Below, piece by piece: positions 13,083 to 23,340 of a stretch of DNA of 64,000 bases. Each line of letters opens with the position of its first letter. Position 1 is the first letter of the stretch. Source of the DNA: Armigeres subalbatus (taxonomy: Eukaryota > Arthropoda > Insecta > Diptera > Culicidae); contig NC_085139.1 of assembly GCF_024139115.2 (NCBI RefSeq), positions 254,234,067-254,298,066 on the forward strand, given 5' to 3'. The notes beneath the pieces were generated by a model, which was given only the letters and a program-made list of their open reading frames with translations, was not told the origin of the DNA and searched no databases. A program made the translations under genes and the position numbers.

Positions 13083-13440
13083 TGGTACTTGCCTGTGGGG
13101 CGCATTGCCCCACAGTACCAGCTGCTGTCGAAACCATTACACTAGTTTGCCAATACCGACAACAGCCGGCACTGGGGATGCGCTTTGTGTAATATTGCTT
13201 CGGTAACGGTCCTTCTCCAGGCGAGAATACGGTTGCGGTTTGATGGTAACCTGTAATGTTTTACAAGACAGTATCTGCTGGTGGATGAATAGACCGAGTA
13301 CTAACCTGTGGGACGCCAGTGCCCCACAGTGCCAGCCGTTGCCAAAACTACTACACCACTGTTTCCAGATACACCGGCACCGGCAACAGCCGGTACTGGG
13401 GAAAGGCTTTGTGTAGTATTGTCGACTGGATTCATCTTGC
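13083..13440 (-). repeat. Pair of about 215-bp repeats in the 3' UTR of element A
   Basis: Two related units, with hairpin cores near 13093-13115 and 13305-13332. Each contains TGTGGGGC...GCCCCACA-type inverted arms followed by a segment ending CACTGGGG...CTTTGTGTA. The same pair, in the same order and spacing, lies just inside the 5' end of ORF2 at 17130-17470. On the minus strand this copy begins immediately after the ORF2 stop (about 13455). Confidence 0.85.
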
Positions 13441-13452
13441 TCGTGTGTTGAC

Positions 13453-14975
13453 GCCATTTACAGCTGTTCAGACAAGTTTGTTTGCTGTAGAAACAGTAGC
13501 AGTCTCTTCGTTGTTTCGTCGGCATTACCCAGGGCAGCTCTGAGACTAGTTGCGTTGATGTCGTTGTCCGGTCGCTGCTGCTCATACTTCCGACAATGGA
13601 GGATGACATGCCGCACGTCGATGATAGTTCCGCAGCACTCGCAAGTGGGCGGAGGATCCTTCTTCAGCAGAAATGTATGGGTCAGTCTCGTGTGACCAAT
13701 TCATAGTCGGGTTAACGCACGTTGGTCCGCTGGATTGGTCTGATCCGTCCACCGGAGCGTATCGTCCTTGATTTCTCTTAGTTTCACGTCTCGGGAATCG
13801 TGCCACTGACGGTTCCATCGCCATCGTATAGCCTGCTTTATCGCTCTTAAAGCGTCTTCGCCCGGAATGGGCATATCGATTGCAGGTTGTCTCCTAGCCT
13901 CGTTTGCTAGTCGGTCGGCCTCGATATTTCCATTAATGCCGGCGTGTCCCGGGATCCAGCAGAATCGGACTGGTTTGTTGCGCATCACCTTTTCGATATC
14001 CTGTATCCACGGGTGTTTTGATGCCCCGGATTGTAATGCCAACAAACAGCTAGCCGAATCTGTAAGGATCACCATTTCACCCCTGGTGTTCGGGGTCGTT
14101 ACAGCTTTCTTGATTGCATATGCTTCCGCACTGCACGCTTGCGGAAGGCTGAACGATCTTGCGAGGCCGGTCGTGTGAAATGCGGCGCCTACAGCATCGT
14201 CAGATTTTGAGCCATCGGTGTAGATCACCGTCGACCCACGGAATCTTGTCGAGAGTAATTGTTGGACGACTGGTATAGCTATATCCGGCGGGGCCCCGGC
14301 TCGAACGCAGTTCTTCACATCCCACACTATTGATGGTCTTCGTGCATGCCAGACACGATCACTCTGCCTTGTTACCTGATCGATAGCGGGAAGTGCTGTG
14401 CCCGTATATTCGTAAAGACGGTCTGATGCCCGGCGGATCAGCGGAAGAGTGCTGTTGTTGAGACTTTTTGTCATAATTCGGATGGCCGTTCGCGCTATCG
14501 ATTGTGTGGCAAGTAGTCCAAACGGAAGAGTGCCGGCTTCGGCCATGATGGAGTTAATAGGGCTGGTCACAAACGCTCCGGAAGCGTAGCGTACCATTTT
14601 GTTGTACACTGGAGCGAGGGTCTGCAGAGTGTCCGCTCCTCCTCGGCTCAGTAGTCCAATTCCGTACGTCAACTTCGCTGTGATGAGCGCTGAACCCACC
14701 TGCAGCAGAGTTGCTCGGTTGCCACGTGGAAGCTTCGCTCCGATCATCTGGAAGATTCGCAGTCGTGATTCGCACGATTTCTTCACCGCTTTACAGTGCG
14801 GCTTAAACGTGAGCGTTCGGTCCAGAGTGACAACGTGATCCTTAGACGGTTGGTTTTTGGGACGGGAATTCGATCGATGGTGATCTCTTGCGCCGGCTCT
14901 CGACGCGCTTTTGGGCTGCAGTAAAACGTTTTCGATTTGGTCGCATATATAAAGAGTCCTACGATCTTCGCCCAT
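13453..14975 (-). pseudogene. Element A ORF2, RNase H and C-terminal part (broken)
   Basis: The largest open segment is 424 codons (14975-13701). It holds the thumb/connection region, with IGAKLPRGNR, and then an RNase H domain. The RNase H residues are visible: TDGSK, SAEAYAIK (Glu), LTDSASCL (Asp), and WIPGHAGINGN followed by EADRLANEA. After a break near 13700 a second frame supplies the C-terminal CCHC-like segment (CECCGTI, then H and C), closing at LRAALGNADETTKRLL and a stop near 13455. RNase H would remove RNA from the cDNA hybrid. The first codons of the 424-codon frame (14975-14880) are out of frame with the real protein, showing another shift near 14860. Confidence 0.88.
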
Positions 14976-16430
14976 TTGTCCACAGCTTTAACTGCGGTCT
15001 GCAGCCTGCGGTGTAAACCTTCCCCTTTTGCTCTACGCACCACGAGGAGGATGTCGTCCGCGTACAGAAGAATGTCAACTCCGGCGGGTAGCACGCGGAA
15101 AATAGGCTGCATCGCGATGAAAAACAGCGTACGGATAGGACGGAACCTTGAGGTACTCCGTTCTCTAGGAGGAACTCTTGAGACATATGCCCTCCTATGG
15201 ACCCCTGGAAGGTGCGTTCCGGAAGGAAACTCTGCAGTAGATTCAGCATCCGACCACGTGTCGCCAGGTGGTGTCGTACGCCTTCGATAGATCCAGGGAT
15301 GCTATTAGGTAGTGCTCGTCAGTAGTAGGCAGCGACCTATCGAGTTCGGCAAAGTACGTATCGGTGCCACGTCCAGCACGAAAGGCATGTTGGCGCTTTT
15401 CGAGTCGTCCACTTGATTCGAGCTCGGTAATCAGTCGCCGATTGATAATCCGCTCGAGAAGCTTCGCCATGCAGCTGGTAAGCGAGATTGGCCGGTAGGC
15501 ATTCGGTCCGGAATCGTGGCAGTTTGGTTTTGGGATAGGTACCACGATGGCATTCCGCCAGCTTGCGGGAAACTGGCCACTGCGCCAGATGTCGTTCAAC
15601 AGTTCGAGAAGGGTCGTTTTTACGGGGAGTGGAAGACGTTGCAGCAGAGGGTATCCGATCGAGTCTGGACCTGTTGACGCACTTCGCCCTTTGTCGAGAG
15701 CCCACAGAAGTTCGCTCAGGGTAATGTCGATGTTGTACATATCATCATTCTGGTGCGAAAAATCAATAGACCGTCGTTCAGCTGCCGCTTTCGCCATCTG
15801 GAACGATGGAGGGTAGCTTGAAGTCGCCGATCTCTCGCAATACACTTTCGCCAGTTCTTCTGCCACTTCTTCGGGATCGTCCGTGAATTCGTCCGCTCGC
15901 TTGAGGACTATTGGGCGTTGTTGCCGGTTACCGCGCAGAGTATTCACCGTCCGCCACAGTTCGGTTGTCGTGCTGCTGGGTGATATTTTTGCCACGAAGT
16001 TTTCCCATGACTGTTCTTTTGCCTTACTGATTGCCTTCCGTGCCGCTGCTCGTGCTTCCTGGAATTTCGCCAGCGCTTCGGGATGGCCCGGATCGCATTG
16101 CTGCATACGTCGAAGGGATCGGAGACATTTTCGCCTATGTCGAATTGCTGCTTTCGCTTCGGGACACCACCATGGTGCCGCTTTCGGTCCAATTCGGCCG
16201 CTGGTTCGTGGGATGGATTTTGCCGCTGCTGCTAGTATCTTCTCGGTGAAGCTGTCAACGTTCCACTCGGCATTTGGCCGTATGGTTAAGGCCGTAAGCC
16301 GCTCGTACAACGACCAATCTGCTTGATCGTAGATCCACTTTTGTCTTGTCGTTTTGTGGTTCATCCATCCGGGGATGAACAAGATGCTAGGAAGGTGGTC
16401 GCTATTATACGTGTCCGACAGGGTTCGCCA
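14976..16430 (-). pseudogene. Element A ORF2, reverse transcriptase part (broken)
   Basis: Main frame 16382-15243 (379 codons). It carries the linker (YDQADWSLYERL), RT motifs PDSIGYPLLQ, IPKPN, YRPISLTSC, QHAFRAGRGTD and the catalytic block ASLDLSKAYDTTW. It then stops at 15243, where about 50 bp of the family sequence appears deleted (compare element B near 37985). The next frames give NGVPQGSVLSV (about 15160) and YADDILLVV, the catalytic Asp pair (about 15055), with a further shift between them near 15130. The endonuclease C-terminal SDHLP lies at about 16400 in this frame. All RT motifs exist but in at least three frames. Confidence 0.87.
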
Positions 16431-16452
16431 AGTAAACCTAGGAGCCAGATTC

Positions 16453-17520
16453 TCAGAACAGATGCTTACGTAAATTGCCGATTGCCGTAGCCGGATCGAT
16501 GCGGGTGTGTGTGCCGTCGTTTAAAATCACCAAACGATGGGTTAAAGTAGTCTCGGCGATGAAGCGACCAAGCGGGCTCGACTGTTGAGACCCCCAAACG
16601 AGATGGTGCGCATTGAAGTCCCCAAGAAGTAACAACGGTCCCTCTAGCTGTTCGAATAATTCACCTAGTGCAGCCTGACACTGCGTAGAACTCGGCGGGA
16701 TGTAGACAGATACCACCGTTACCTGGATAGGTGCGTGGATACGCACTGCGATAACTTGCAGGGTGGTGTGGATCTGCACACGCTCGAACGGTATACCTTC
16801 TCGGATGGCTAGCCCAACCCCGTGTTGCCAGTAGTGTACGCTGTTCGACTCCAGAAGTAGCGTATAATGCTTGCCGACGAAATCTGGTGCAACAACGGAT
16901 TGATTCACCTTAGTCTCCTGTAGTGCAACGACGCAGGGCTCGAGATCGGCGATAAGGAGTTTCAATTCGCTAATGTTGCCCCTGAGGCCACGCAAGTTCC
17001 ACTGTAGGGCGCAAACGGAACTGGAGCGACTATCCGTTGCAGATCGTGGCGGACGACGATGTAGATGTCGGGTCGACGGGTCAGCTGTAGGAGATAAATT
17101 TGCCGCGGTAATCTCTGCAGGTGTTTGTATTATGCTGGGACTTGCCTGTGGGATGCTTTGCCCCACAGTGCCAGCCGCTGTCGAAACCATTACACTAGTT
17201 TTGCCAATACCGACAACAGCCGGCACTGGGGATGCGTTTTGTGTAATATTTCTTCGTCGGGACGGGCCTTCTCCGGGTGATAGAGCTGTTGTGTGTTGTT
17301 GACCTGTAAAGTTTTGCGAGACAGTATCTGTTTGGTGCAAGGAACATTGAGGACTGACCTGTGGGATGCCTTGCCCCACAGTACCAGCCGTTGCTGAAAC
17401 TTTTACACGGTTGCATCCAGATCTGCCAGCAACAGCTGGCACTGGGGAAAGGCTTTGTGTAGTAATATCAACTGCTCCGCTATTGACGCTTTCATCGGTT
17501 GTAGGTGCTGAATGATTCAT
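16453..17520 (-). pseudogene. Element A ORF2, N-terminal extension and APE endonuclease (broken)
   Basis: 355-codon frame from ATG at 17520, which overlaps the stop of the upstream middle frame as ATGA. Residues 1 to about 165 are Pro/Ser/Ala-rich and contain two SPVPAV repeats encoded by the duplicated DNA units. The apurinic-type endonuclease that nicks the target follows: QWNLRGLRGN, the catalytic Glu in LQETK (about residue 200), LLLLGDFNAHH (about 295) and HTRIDPA. The frame then fails at 16453, where the family motif SALDLTIC (seen in element B) is partly deleted, and the closing SDH motif is in another frame. Confidence 0.88.
17130..17470 (-). repeat. Pair of about 215-bp repeats at the 5' end of ORF2 of element A
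   Basis: Two units with hairpin cores at about 17149-17172 and 17361-17384 (TGTGGGATGC...GCCCCACA). They match the pair at 13083-13440 in order, orientation and spacing. Here they are translated as part of the ORF2 N-terminal extension. The equivalent region of related element B (about 40080-40340) does not show these units, so they look like a gain in the lineage of A. Confidence 0.85.
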
Positions 17521-17912
17521 GTTTGCTGGTGTAGGGCGGCGGCCAGGGCATAAGAGGGCTGCCCCTTCCGTCTATACCGGGATATCGGTGCGGTGAGAGT
17601 ATTAGTTTGTGTAGAGCGGCGGCCGCGGCAAAGAAGGGCTACCCCTTCCCCCTGCCATCTATCCCATGTTTCCGGTGTCGTGGTGTAATCAAAGTTTCCA
17701 TCGGATACGGGGGTGAATTCGTCATCTACGGGTTGGCGTAAGACGTGCCGGATGACTCCTTCAACCTGCTGTACTTGCGTCGGAAGAGGTACTACACTTT
17801 CCCTGCTTCCGAACCGATTTAGTTCGTTGTCCGTGTTCGTGCCGTGGTCGTCATTGTGGTGCATGCGGTGTTGGGAAGTGAATTTATCGAAGGCCTTTTT
17901 TATTGAGTGCAT
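17517..17912 (-). CDS. Small middle reading frame between ORF1 and ORF2 of element A
   Basis: 131 codons from ATG at 17912. It overlaps the end of ORF1 (stop near 17884) and runs into the ORF2 start by an ATGA overlap at 17520. No known domain. A diverged counterpart is visible in element B (minus strand, about 40770-40870): both contain ESVV, then QVxxQQVxG, then a basic/Asp stretch. That implies the frame is conserved as protein. It may be an independent small ORF or the true N-terminus of ORF2 reached by reinitiation. The role is unknown. Confidence 0.5.
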   Translation of the reverse strand: MHSIKKAFDKFTSQHRMHHNDDHGTNTDNELNRFGSRESVVPLPTQVQQVEGVIRHVLRQPVDDEFTPVSDGNFDYTTTPETWDRWQGEGVALLCRGRRSTQTNTLTAPISRYRRKGQPSYALAAALHQQT

Positions 17913-19172
17913 CCGATACTGCTGACTCCTCGCCGGAGAAATCCATTTCCGTGAGGTCGTGAGTGACGGGCTTTTTCGGCGGCGGGCTCAGATCAGGTGA
18001 GATAGGCGGTTTGTTGTAATTTAACTTCGTAGGTCGTCCGCGCTTCGCTTCCTGAATGGCTGGAGAATTGTTGCGTGAACGAGTAGTTGGGCCAGTCGTC
18101 GTGTGGGCTAGTCGTTGCTCACGGCTGTGATGCGGCTTTTCTTGGCTAATGGTTTCGCTATTCTGACTCATTTTTCCTTGGGCGGCTTGCTGTTTGGCCT
18201 GCTTGATGAAGACCATCATTTGAGCGATCTTGTGATCTTTCTCTTTGCTCTGCTCCTTCATTCGAGCAATCTCTTCATCTTTTTTCGCCATAGCCTGTTC
18301 CAGTTCCTTCAGTTTTTTTCGATTGCGTTATGTTGTATTGCTGCCTGCGCGTAGCTACCTGTCGCATGTTGTTCGGCTCGTTTCCTGGCCTCCGGGAAGC
18401 TTAAATTGTCACGTACTTTAATTTTAATGATCTCGACTTCTTTTTTATACATCGGACACTGGCGATTTGTTGGTCAATGGTTACCATTGCAATTCCGGCA
18501 GAATTGAGCCTCACCGCACTCTTCTTCTCCGTGGAAATTACCAGAACAGTTGTAACAGCGTTGAGGTCCAGGACATCGGGCACGAGTATGCCCGTAGCTA
18601 AAACACCCATAACATAACATCGGGTTGGGGAAGTATGGACGCGTTGGGACACGCAAAAGGCCAAATTTTATATAATCCGGGTAAGTCGTCTTACCGAACG
18701 TGAGGATCAGGGCGGCCGTATTCACTCTCTTGCCGTTTTCGTTCCTTGTGATTCGTTGGACACGGGTTACTTTTTCTTTAACCAGTTCTACAAGGATGTC
18801 CTTCTCCTCCATGTGGATCAAATCGTAGCACGAGACGACACAGCGACTGACGTTCAAGTTCGGGTGCGGGGCAACTTCCACTTCGGTTCCGTCAATTAAA
18901 TTTGTCAACTGTAGTAGCTTGGCAACTTGGGCCGGGTCACGGACACTCAGAGTGTATTTGGTTCCTTGCGCCTCAGTTTTGGCGTTTTCGATCGGACCAG
19001 CACACGCCTCTACAGATTTTCCAATAATGAACGGGTTTTTAGGAAGCGGGGTCTCGTCTTTTCCAGTTAACTGTAAAAAAGTCAATTCACCGAACTTATT
19101 CGTCGGATCCATAAATATCGGTAGCCTGCGTTTCACTGACCCTCCAGGGTCGCCGCTACTAGCGGCCGACAT
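17884..19172 (-). pseudogene. Element A ORF1, Gag-like nucleic-acid-binding protein (broken)
   Basis: Starts MSAASSGDPGG at 19172. A central fold of about 150 residues precedes zinc knuckles CYGCFSYGHTRARC and CYNCSGNFHGEEEC and the start of a third (CRNCNGNH). There the frame meets a TGA at 18474, apparently a Ser-to-stop substitution, because the same frame continues with PTNRQCP. A second break follows at a T7 tract (about 18310-18320, plus strand). The C-terminal 135 codons (18291-17884) are then open: a Lys/Glu-rich coiled-coil-like stretch and a basic, Pro-rich tail (SPPPKKP). I-group ORF1 proteins coat the RNA. Confidence 0.87.
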
Positions 19173-19746
19173 ATCCTTTTATCGTCGGAATTCTACAATT
19201 GGCAACGGTCACCCGTTACCTACCCCAAGCGAACACAAGAGAGGTAAAAAATGAACGATCTTACCTTCTTTGTCCCTTCGACGAATGTTTTTTGCAAGCG
19301 TACGTGAAATTTTGAGCCCCACTGTGTTCACACACTTTTGGAAGGCACTGTAGTACCTCCGTAATGATGTTCGGACACTTTCTAAAAATCGATTTTTAAT
19401 CGAAATTCCAAAACTTTTCGGCACTTTTAATTATCTCTGGAAATCTTCTTTTAGGCGTACCGCACACCACACCACCGAAGGCTGAATGAAAATAGCCAGG
19501 CAGCCAAACGATGGCTGTTTGTTTATTTCGTTCGGAGCACGTGTCCCACACAAAAAATCACTTTTTTCACACGTTTCTTCACCGATTTGCACCAAACTTT
19601 CACTGTTTGTTCTTTATACACCACCTTAGGCACCGATTGGTATGCGTTTCGACTACGGCGGCCGCGAATTTCAGGTAAAAAGCACCTGGTAACTTCGAGA
19701 GCGCACACTGTACCACCGTACATAACGGTGTGTCGGAACGACGATG
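19173..19746 (-). other. 5' UTR of element A
   Basis: 574 bp between the TSD and the ORF1 start. Non-LTR elements of this group normally carry an internal promoter here, but I cannot point to a defined initiator. A related 5' UTR is present in element B (52011-52580): both have a CACCCGTT(A/G)(C/T)(C/T)TACCCC block just upstream of ORF1 on the element strand and a GCGGCCGCG/CCGGCCGCG block near the 5' end. Confidence 0.7.
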
Positions 19747-19760
19747 GAAGAAAGAGTGAT
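19747..19760. repeat. Target-site duplication of element A, right copy
   Basis: GAAGAAAGAGTGAT, identical to 12764-12777. Confidence 0.93.
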
Positions 19761-20078
19761 ACCTTCGAATAAGCTTAAACATTCGAGCAATTTGAGTTTT
19801 TCGGGTCGATGGAGCAGGAGATGATTCTGATCGAAGCAGCCTGCTTCATTAGATGTCCTTCATTGAGCAGAAAAGAGGCTTTATTCACAGATTGCGGTAT
19901 ATGGAGACTCTTAAAACATTCATAATTTGGTTATTTGGGTTTCACATCCTATCTAACCGGAGAGTTGGTGCCTAGATTCCTGAAGTACACCACCTTTCTC
20001 ATCAAAGTTTCAGAAGGTTGTACACTGGGGTCGCTTTTTACTCGAATTTTGGAATTTTCGTGACTACGTTTACGTGGT
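19761..20078. other. No recognisable feature
   Basis: About 320 bp of flank between element A and the RTE tail. I see no coding or repeat signal. Confidence 0.5.
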
Positions 20079-20092
20079 ACGTATCGGCCACG

Positions 20093-20478
20093 AGCGTAAG
20101 GTGCTGTGGACAATACTCGGCGGTAAACAGGAGAACGGTATCTGGCGGCGTCGCATGAATCACGAATTGTACCAGGTGTATAAAGGGCTGGATATTATTA
20201 AGCTTATACAACACGGCAGATTACGGTGGGCTGGTCACGTTGTTCGTATGCCGGAAGAACGTCAAGCGAAGATAATATTTAGTAGAGAACCCGGAAGAGG
20301 CCGCAGGCTTCGTGGAAGGCCGCGTACACGATGGCTTTTTGCAGTTGAAGAGGACCTGAGGGCGCTCAATGTTCAGGGCGACTGGAAGCGATTGGCCCAG
20401 GATCGAGTCCAGTGGAGAAGGATACTCCATTCGGCGTAGGTTCATCGAAGAGCTGTAGCCCATCAAGTATCAAGTATC
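20093..20478 (+). mobile_element. 5'-truncated RTE-like retrotransposon tail
   Basis: 386 bp flanked by a perfect 14-bp TSD (ACGTATCGGCCACG at 20079-20092 and 20479-20492). About 115 codons encode the C-terminal end of an RTE-type ORF: RKVLWTILGG, WRRRMNHEL, GRLRWAGHVVRM, GRPRTRW, WKRLAQDR, then a stop. The 3' end carries short CAAGTAT repeats as the tail. This family differs from element D (about half the residues shared by eye). A dead-on-arrival insertion. Confidence 0.9.
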
Positions 20479-20492
20479 ACGTATCGGCCACG

Positions 20493-20883
20493 TAAAAACC
20501 GTCTCCAGTGTGAGACAGTCTTTAACGCCCAAATAATATTTGAGAAACTCTCCTGATTTCCTTGGTGCTGTATGCTATGCAACTTCGCATTTATCACCCA
20601 TCATGGTTCCATGGACTGCTATGACCTACCATGTTACTGTGGTATGTTAGGCTTGTTCATATGATAGGCCTGTCCATGCAACATCTTCTCTCATCTCTAA
20701 TAAAACGGCTAGTACCTTGTATTTCTGTAAGGAAAAAAACACTTCTGATCTGACACATTATGTATAATGAGGTATTCATCTGTTGGAGTGAATCGACAAC
20801 AAAGTGTACTAATCTCCTTGGAGAATTGTGCAACCTAAGTTTTCTTTAAATAAACAAGTGTCCAAGATTCTTCATTCCTCATG
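20493..20883. other. No recognisable feature
   Basis: About 390 bp of AT-rich sequence with no clear motif. Part may belong to the copia remnant that follows. Confidence 0.4.
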
Positions 20884-21204
20884 ATGATCGGCTGGATCTG
20901 GTGCGGGACAAGGAGACGTCAGAAGAAGAGGCACAAGGCTAAATACTTTCGCGTGAAGTTGAAGACAGGCGAGCATACTGAAGCAAACATTGCTCCCAAA
21001 GGTAAGGCGGTGGCCTTCATGACTGGAAGGCGCTTTCATAAGCAAGGAGAAGATGTGGTTTCCTTCAAGCTTGATTCTGGAGCCTCGGATCACCTTGTGA
21101 AGCACAGTTTCGCCAACCTCATCAAGATAGAGCAACCTAACATCATCAACGTGGCGAAAGATGACCAATCTCTAATTTCCTGGCATCGACGCACGATTAA
21201 GTAG
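20884..21204 (+). pseudogene. Ty1/copia-type Gag-protease remnant
   Basis: About 100 codons in one frame. The aspartic protease signature FKLDSGASDHLV is centred at about 21070-21100, followed by IINVAKDDQSLIS. DSGASDH with a downstream VA-K-x-G/D-Q motif is the copia protease pattern. The upstream KAKYFRVK and the basic start resemble the tail of Gag after a lost zinc knuckle. No copia integrase or RT is seen nearby, so this is an orphan fragment, cut off by the next repeat at about 21206. Confidence 0.7.
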
Positions 21205-22199
21205 GGGGGCTGGGGGTAATATGGACATGCAAAGGAATCGCTTCATTTTCACAAGGAAAACATCGTAATACTGGGGACTTAAACCACTTACGTGAATCTT
21301 AAATAGAAGCACTACGATGGCTTGAACGATGGAATACAATTGGATTTTATGATTTTTTTGACAATGAAAATCAGGATGACAAAATCTCGATTTAAAAGTA
21401 TGCGGGTGAAATGGACATATTGTGTGGGTAAATCGGACATATCAAGAATTAAGTTGATGAATTTTATGCATAGGCTAAGCATCTCTAAGATGAGCTTCTG
21501 GAAATAAAAATGTTGGATGATAATTAATATACAGGGGTTAGGCAAAATGATTGAGATAGGCGAAATTTCTCCCAAATTCAAATCCTTATAACTTTTTGAA
21601 AAATTGATGAAATTGGACAAAACCGGAAGCATTCGACGGCAAATTTAGTCAAGATTTAGGAACATGCACGGTCACGAATACTGGCCACCGGACACCGGAG
21701 ATGTTCCGGATTTTCGGAGGCCATGTCAAAAACACATTTTTTCTGTCGCTTGTATTTTTGTGTGGTTTGAAGTTACATCGATAAACACTATTTTCCTAGA
21801 AACTAGATCTTATTGAAAATTGAATGCGGGCGGTTGCGCTAAGATCCGTTGAAAAACATCCGAGATATGGCCATTTCAGTAAACCTGGTTCCGGATACTA
21901 TGGTCAATTATGTATATCCTTCCAATCACGTATATATTATCCGGTACCATATCAATATTGGTATCAAACTTCAAGATTTTTCATGGAGATGCTTCAGGAA
22001 GCATATGCAGGACGATCAGTTGGCCTGACCACTCTGTAGTAGGTTCCAGGTGCCCCGGGGGAAGTGGTCAATTTGAAAAACGTTCAGAACCATATCAATA
22101 TGGGTATCAAACTTCAAGATTTTTCGAGGTGTTACTTCTAAATGCATTTTAGAACCAGCAGCTGTCATGACCACTCTGTAGTAGGTTCCAGGTGTCTTG

Positions 22200-22605
22200 G
22201 TGACCGATGACCGGTCGATCCACCGTGACCGCTGCACGCCTCTTCTTCTTGTACCGGTCGGATTATTATCGAAGCATCGTCTCAATCGGGTTATCGTCTG
22301 ACATTCTGGCTTCTTGCCCGGCCCACTGTAACCGCCAAAATTGTACCATGTGGGTAGTTCTCCTAACAGTTACGAATTGTGGTTCATTAACCTCCACCAC
22401 CACCTCTATTGTTTTCCATCTGCACCCCACCATAGATGGTCCGCAACACCTTCCATTCGGAAACTCCAAGGGCGCGTTGGTCCTTCGCCAGCAACATCCA
22501 ACTTTCGTGGCCATAGAGGCCGACCAGTCTAATGAGCGTTTTGTAGATGGTCAACTTCGTGCTGCGGCGAACTCTATTCGACAGGAGAGTCCAAAAGCAT
22601 CTCCA
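22200..22605 (-). pseudogene. RTE-like C-terminal fragment captured inside the fold-back element
   Basis: On the minus strand this encodes, in shifted pieces, MSDDNPIETMLR, then DNNPTGTRRRGVQRSRWID, matching the C-terminus of element D (about 32395-32480: MSDNNPVKMVLDN..., PTGTRRRGAQRARWID). It sits between the left arm and the tandem units. It is present once, not mirrored, so it was inserted or captured after the fold-back formed. Confidence 0.82.
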
Positions 22606-23340
22606 TGAAAAACCTTGAACTTAGATACTCATTTTGATATGGTTTCGAACATTTTGCAAATTGGCCACTTCCCCAGGACACCTGGAACCTACTACAGAGT
22701 GGTCATGACAGCTGCTGGTTCTAAAATGCATTTAAAAGTATCACCTCGAAAAATCTTGAAGTTTGACACCCATATTGATAGGGTACTGAACGTTTTTCAA
22801 ATTGGCCACTTCCCCCGGAGCACCTGGAACCTACTACAGAGCGGTCAGGGTAACTGATCGTCCTGAATATGCTTCCGAGAGCATCTCCATGAAAAATCTT
22901 GAAGTTTGATACCCATATTGATAGGGTTCTGAACGTTTTTCAAATTGGCCACTTCCCCAGGGCACCTGGAACCTACTACAGAGTGATTAGAGCAACCGTT
23001 CATCCTGAATATGCTTCCTGAAGCATCTTCATGAAAAATCTTGAAGTTTGATACCCATATTAATAGGGTTCTGAACGTTTTCAAATTGGCCACTTCCCCA
23101 GGGCACCTGGAACCTACTACAGAGGGGTAAGAGCAACTGATCATCCTGAATATGCTTCCTGAAGCATCTTCATGAAAAATCTTGAAGTTTGATACCCATA
23201 TTGATAGGGTTCTGAACGTTTTTCAAATTGACCACTTCCCCCGGGGCACCTGGAACCTACTACAGAGTGGTCAGGGCAACTGATCGTCCTGCATATGCTT
23301 CCTGAAGCATCTCCATGAAAAATCTTGAAGTTTGATACCA
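22605..23340. repeat. Tandem units of about 190 bp in the fold-back interior and right arm
   Basis: Four successive units share AATCTTGAAGTTTGATACCC, ATAGGGTTCTGAACG, a CCACTTCCCC block and CACCTGGAACCTACTACAGAG. They are centred near 22640-22850, 22880-23010, 23030-23160 and 23170-23340. The last merges into the right inverted arm. The same motif occurs inverted in the left arm (21955-22200). Confidence 0.85.

Larger units (their letters stand above)
12778..19746 (-). mobile_element. Full-length I-like (RNase H-bearing) non-LTR retrotransposon, element A
   Basis: 6969 bp bounded by a perfect 14-bp TSD. The element reads on the minus strand: 5' UTR (19746-19173), ORF1 with CCHC knuckles, a small middle frame, ORF2 (APE-type endonuclease, reverse transcriptase, RNase H, C-terminal CCHC-like segment), then a 3' UTR ending in a (CAAA)n tail, seen on the plus strand as GTTTGTTTGTTTG at 12781-12793. 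Domain order and RNase H place it in the I group of clades. The exact clade is not resolved. Both ends are complete but the reading frames carry several breaks, so this copy is probably not autonomous. Confidence 0.9.

Noticed and set aside
13701..19172. Host reverse transcriptase or RNase H genes
   Set aside because: All frames fall inside a 14-bp TSD with retrotransposon order and tail.
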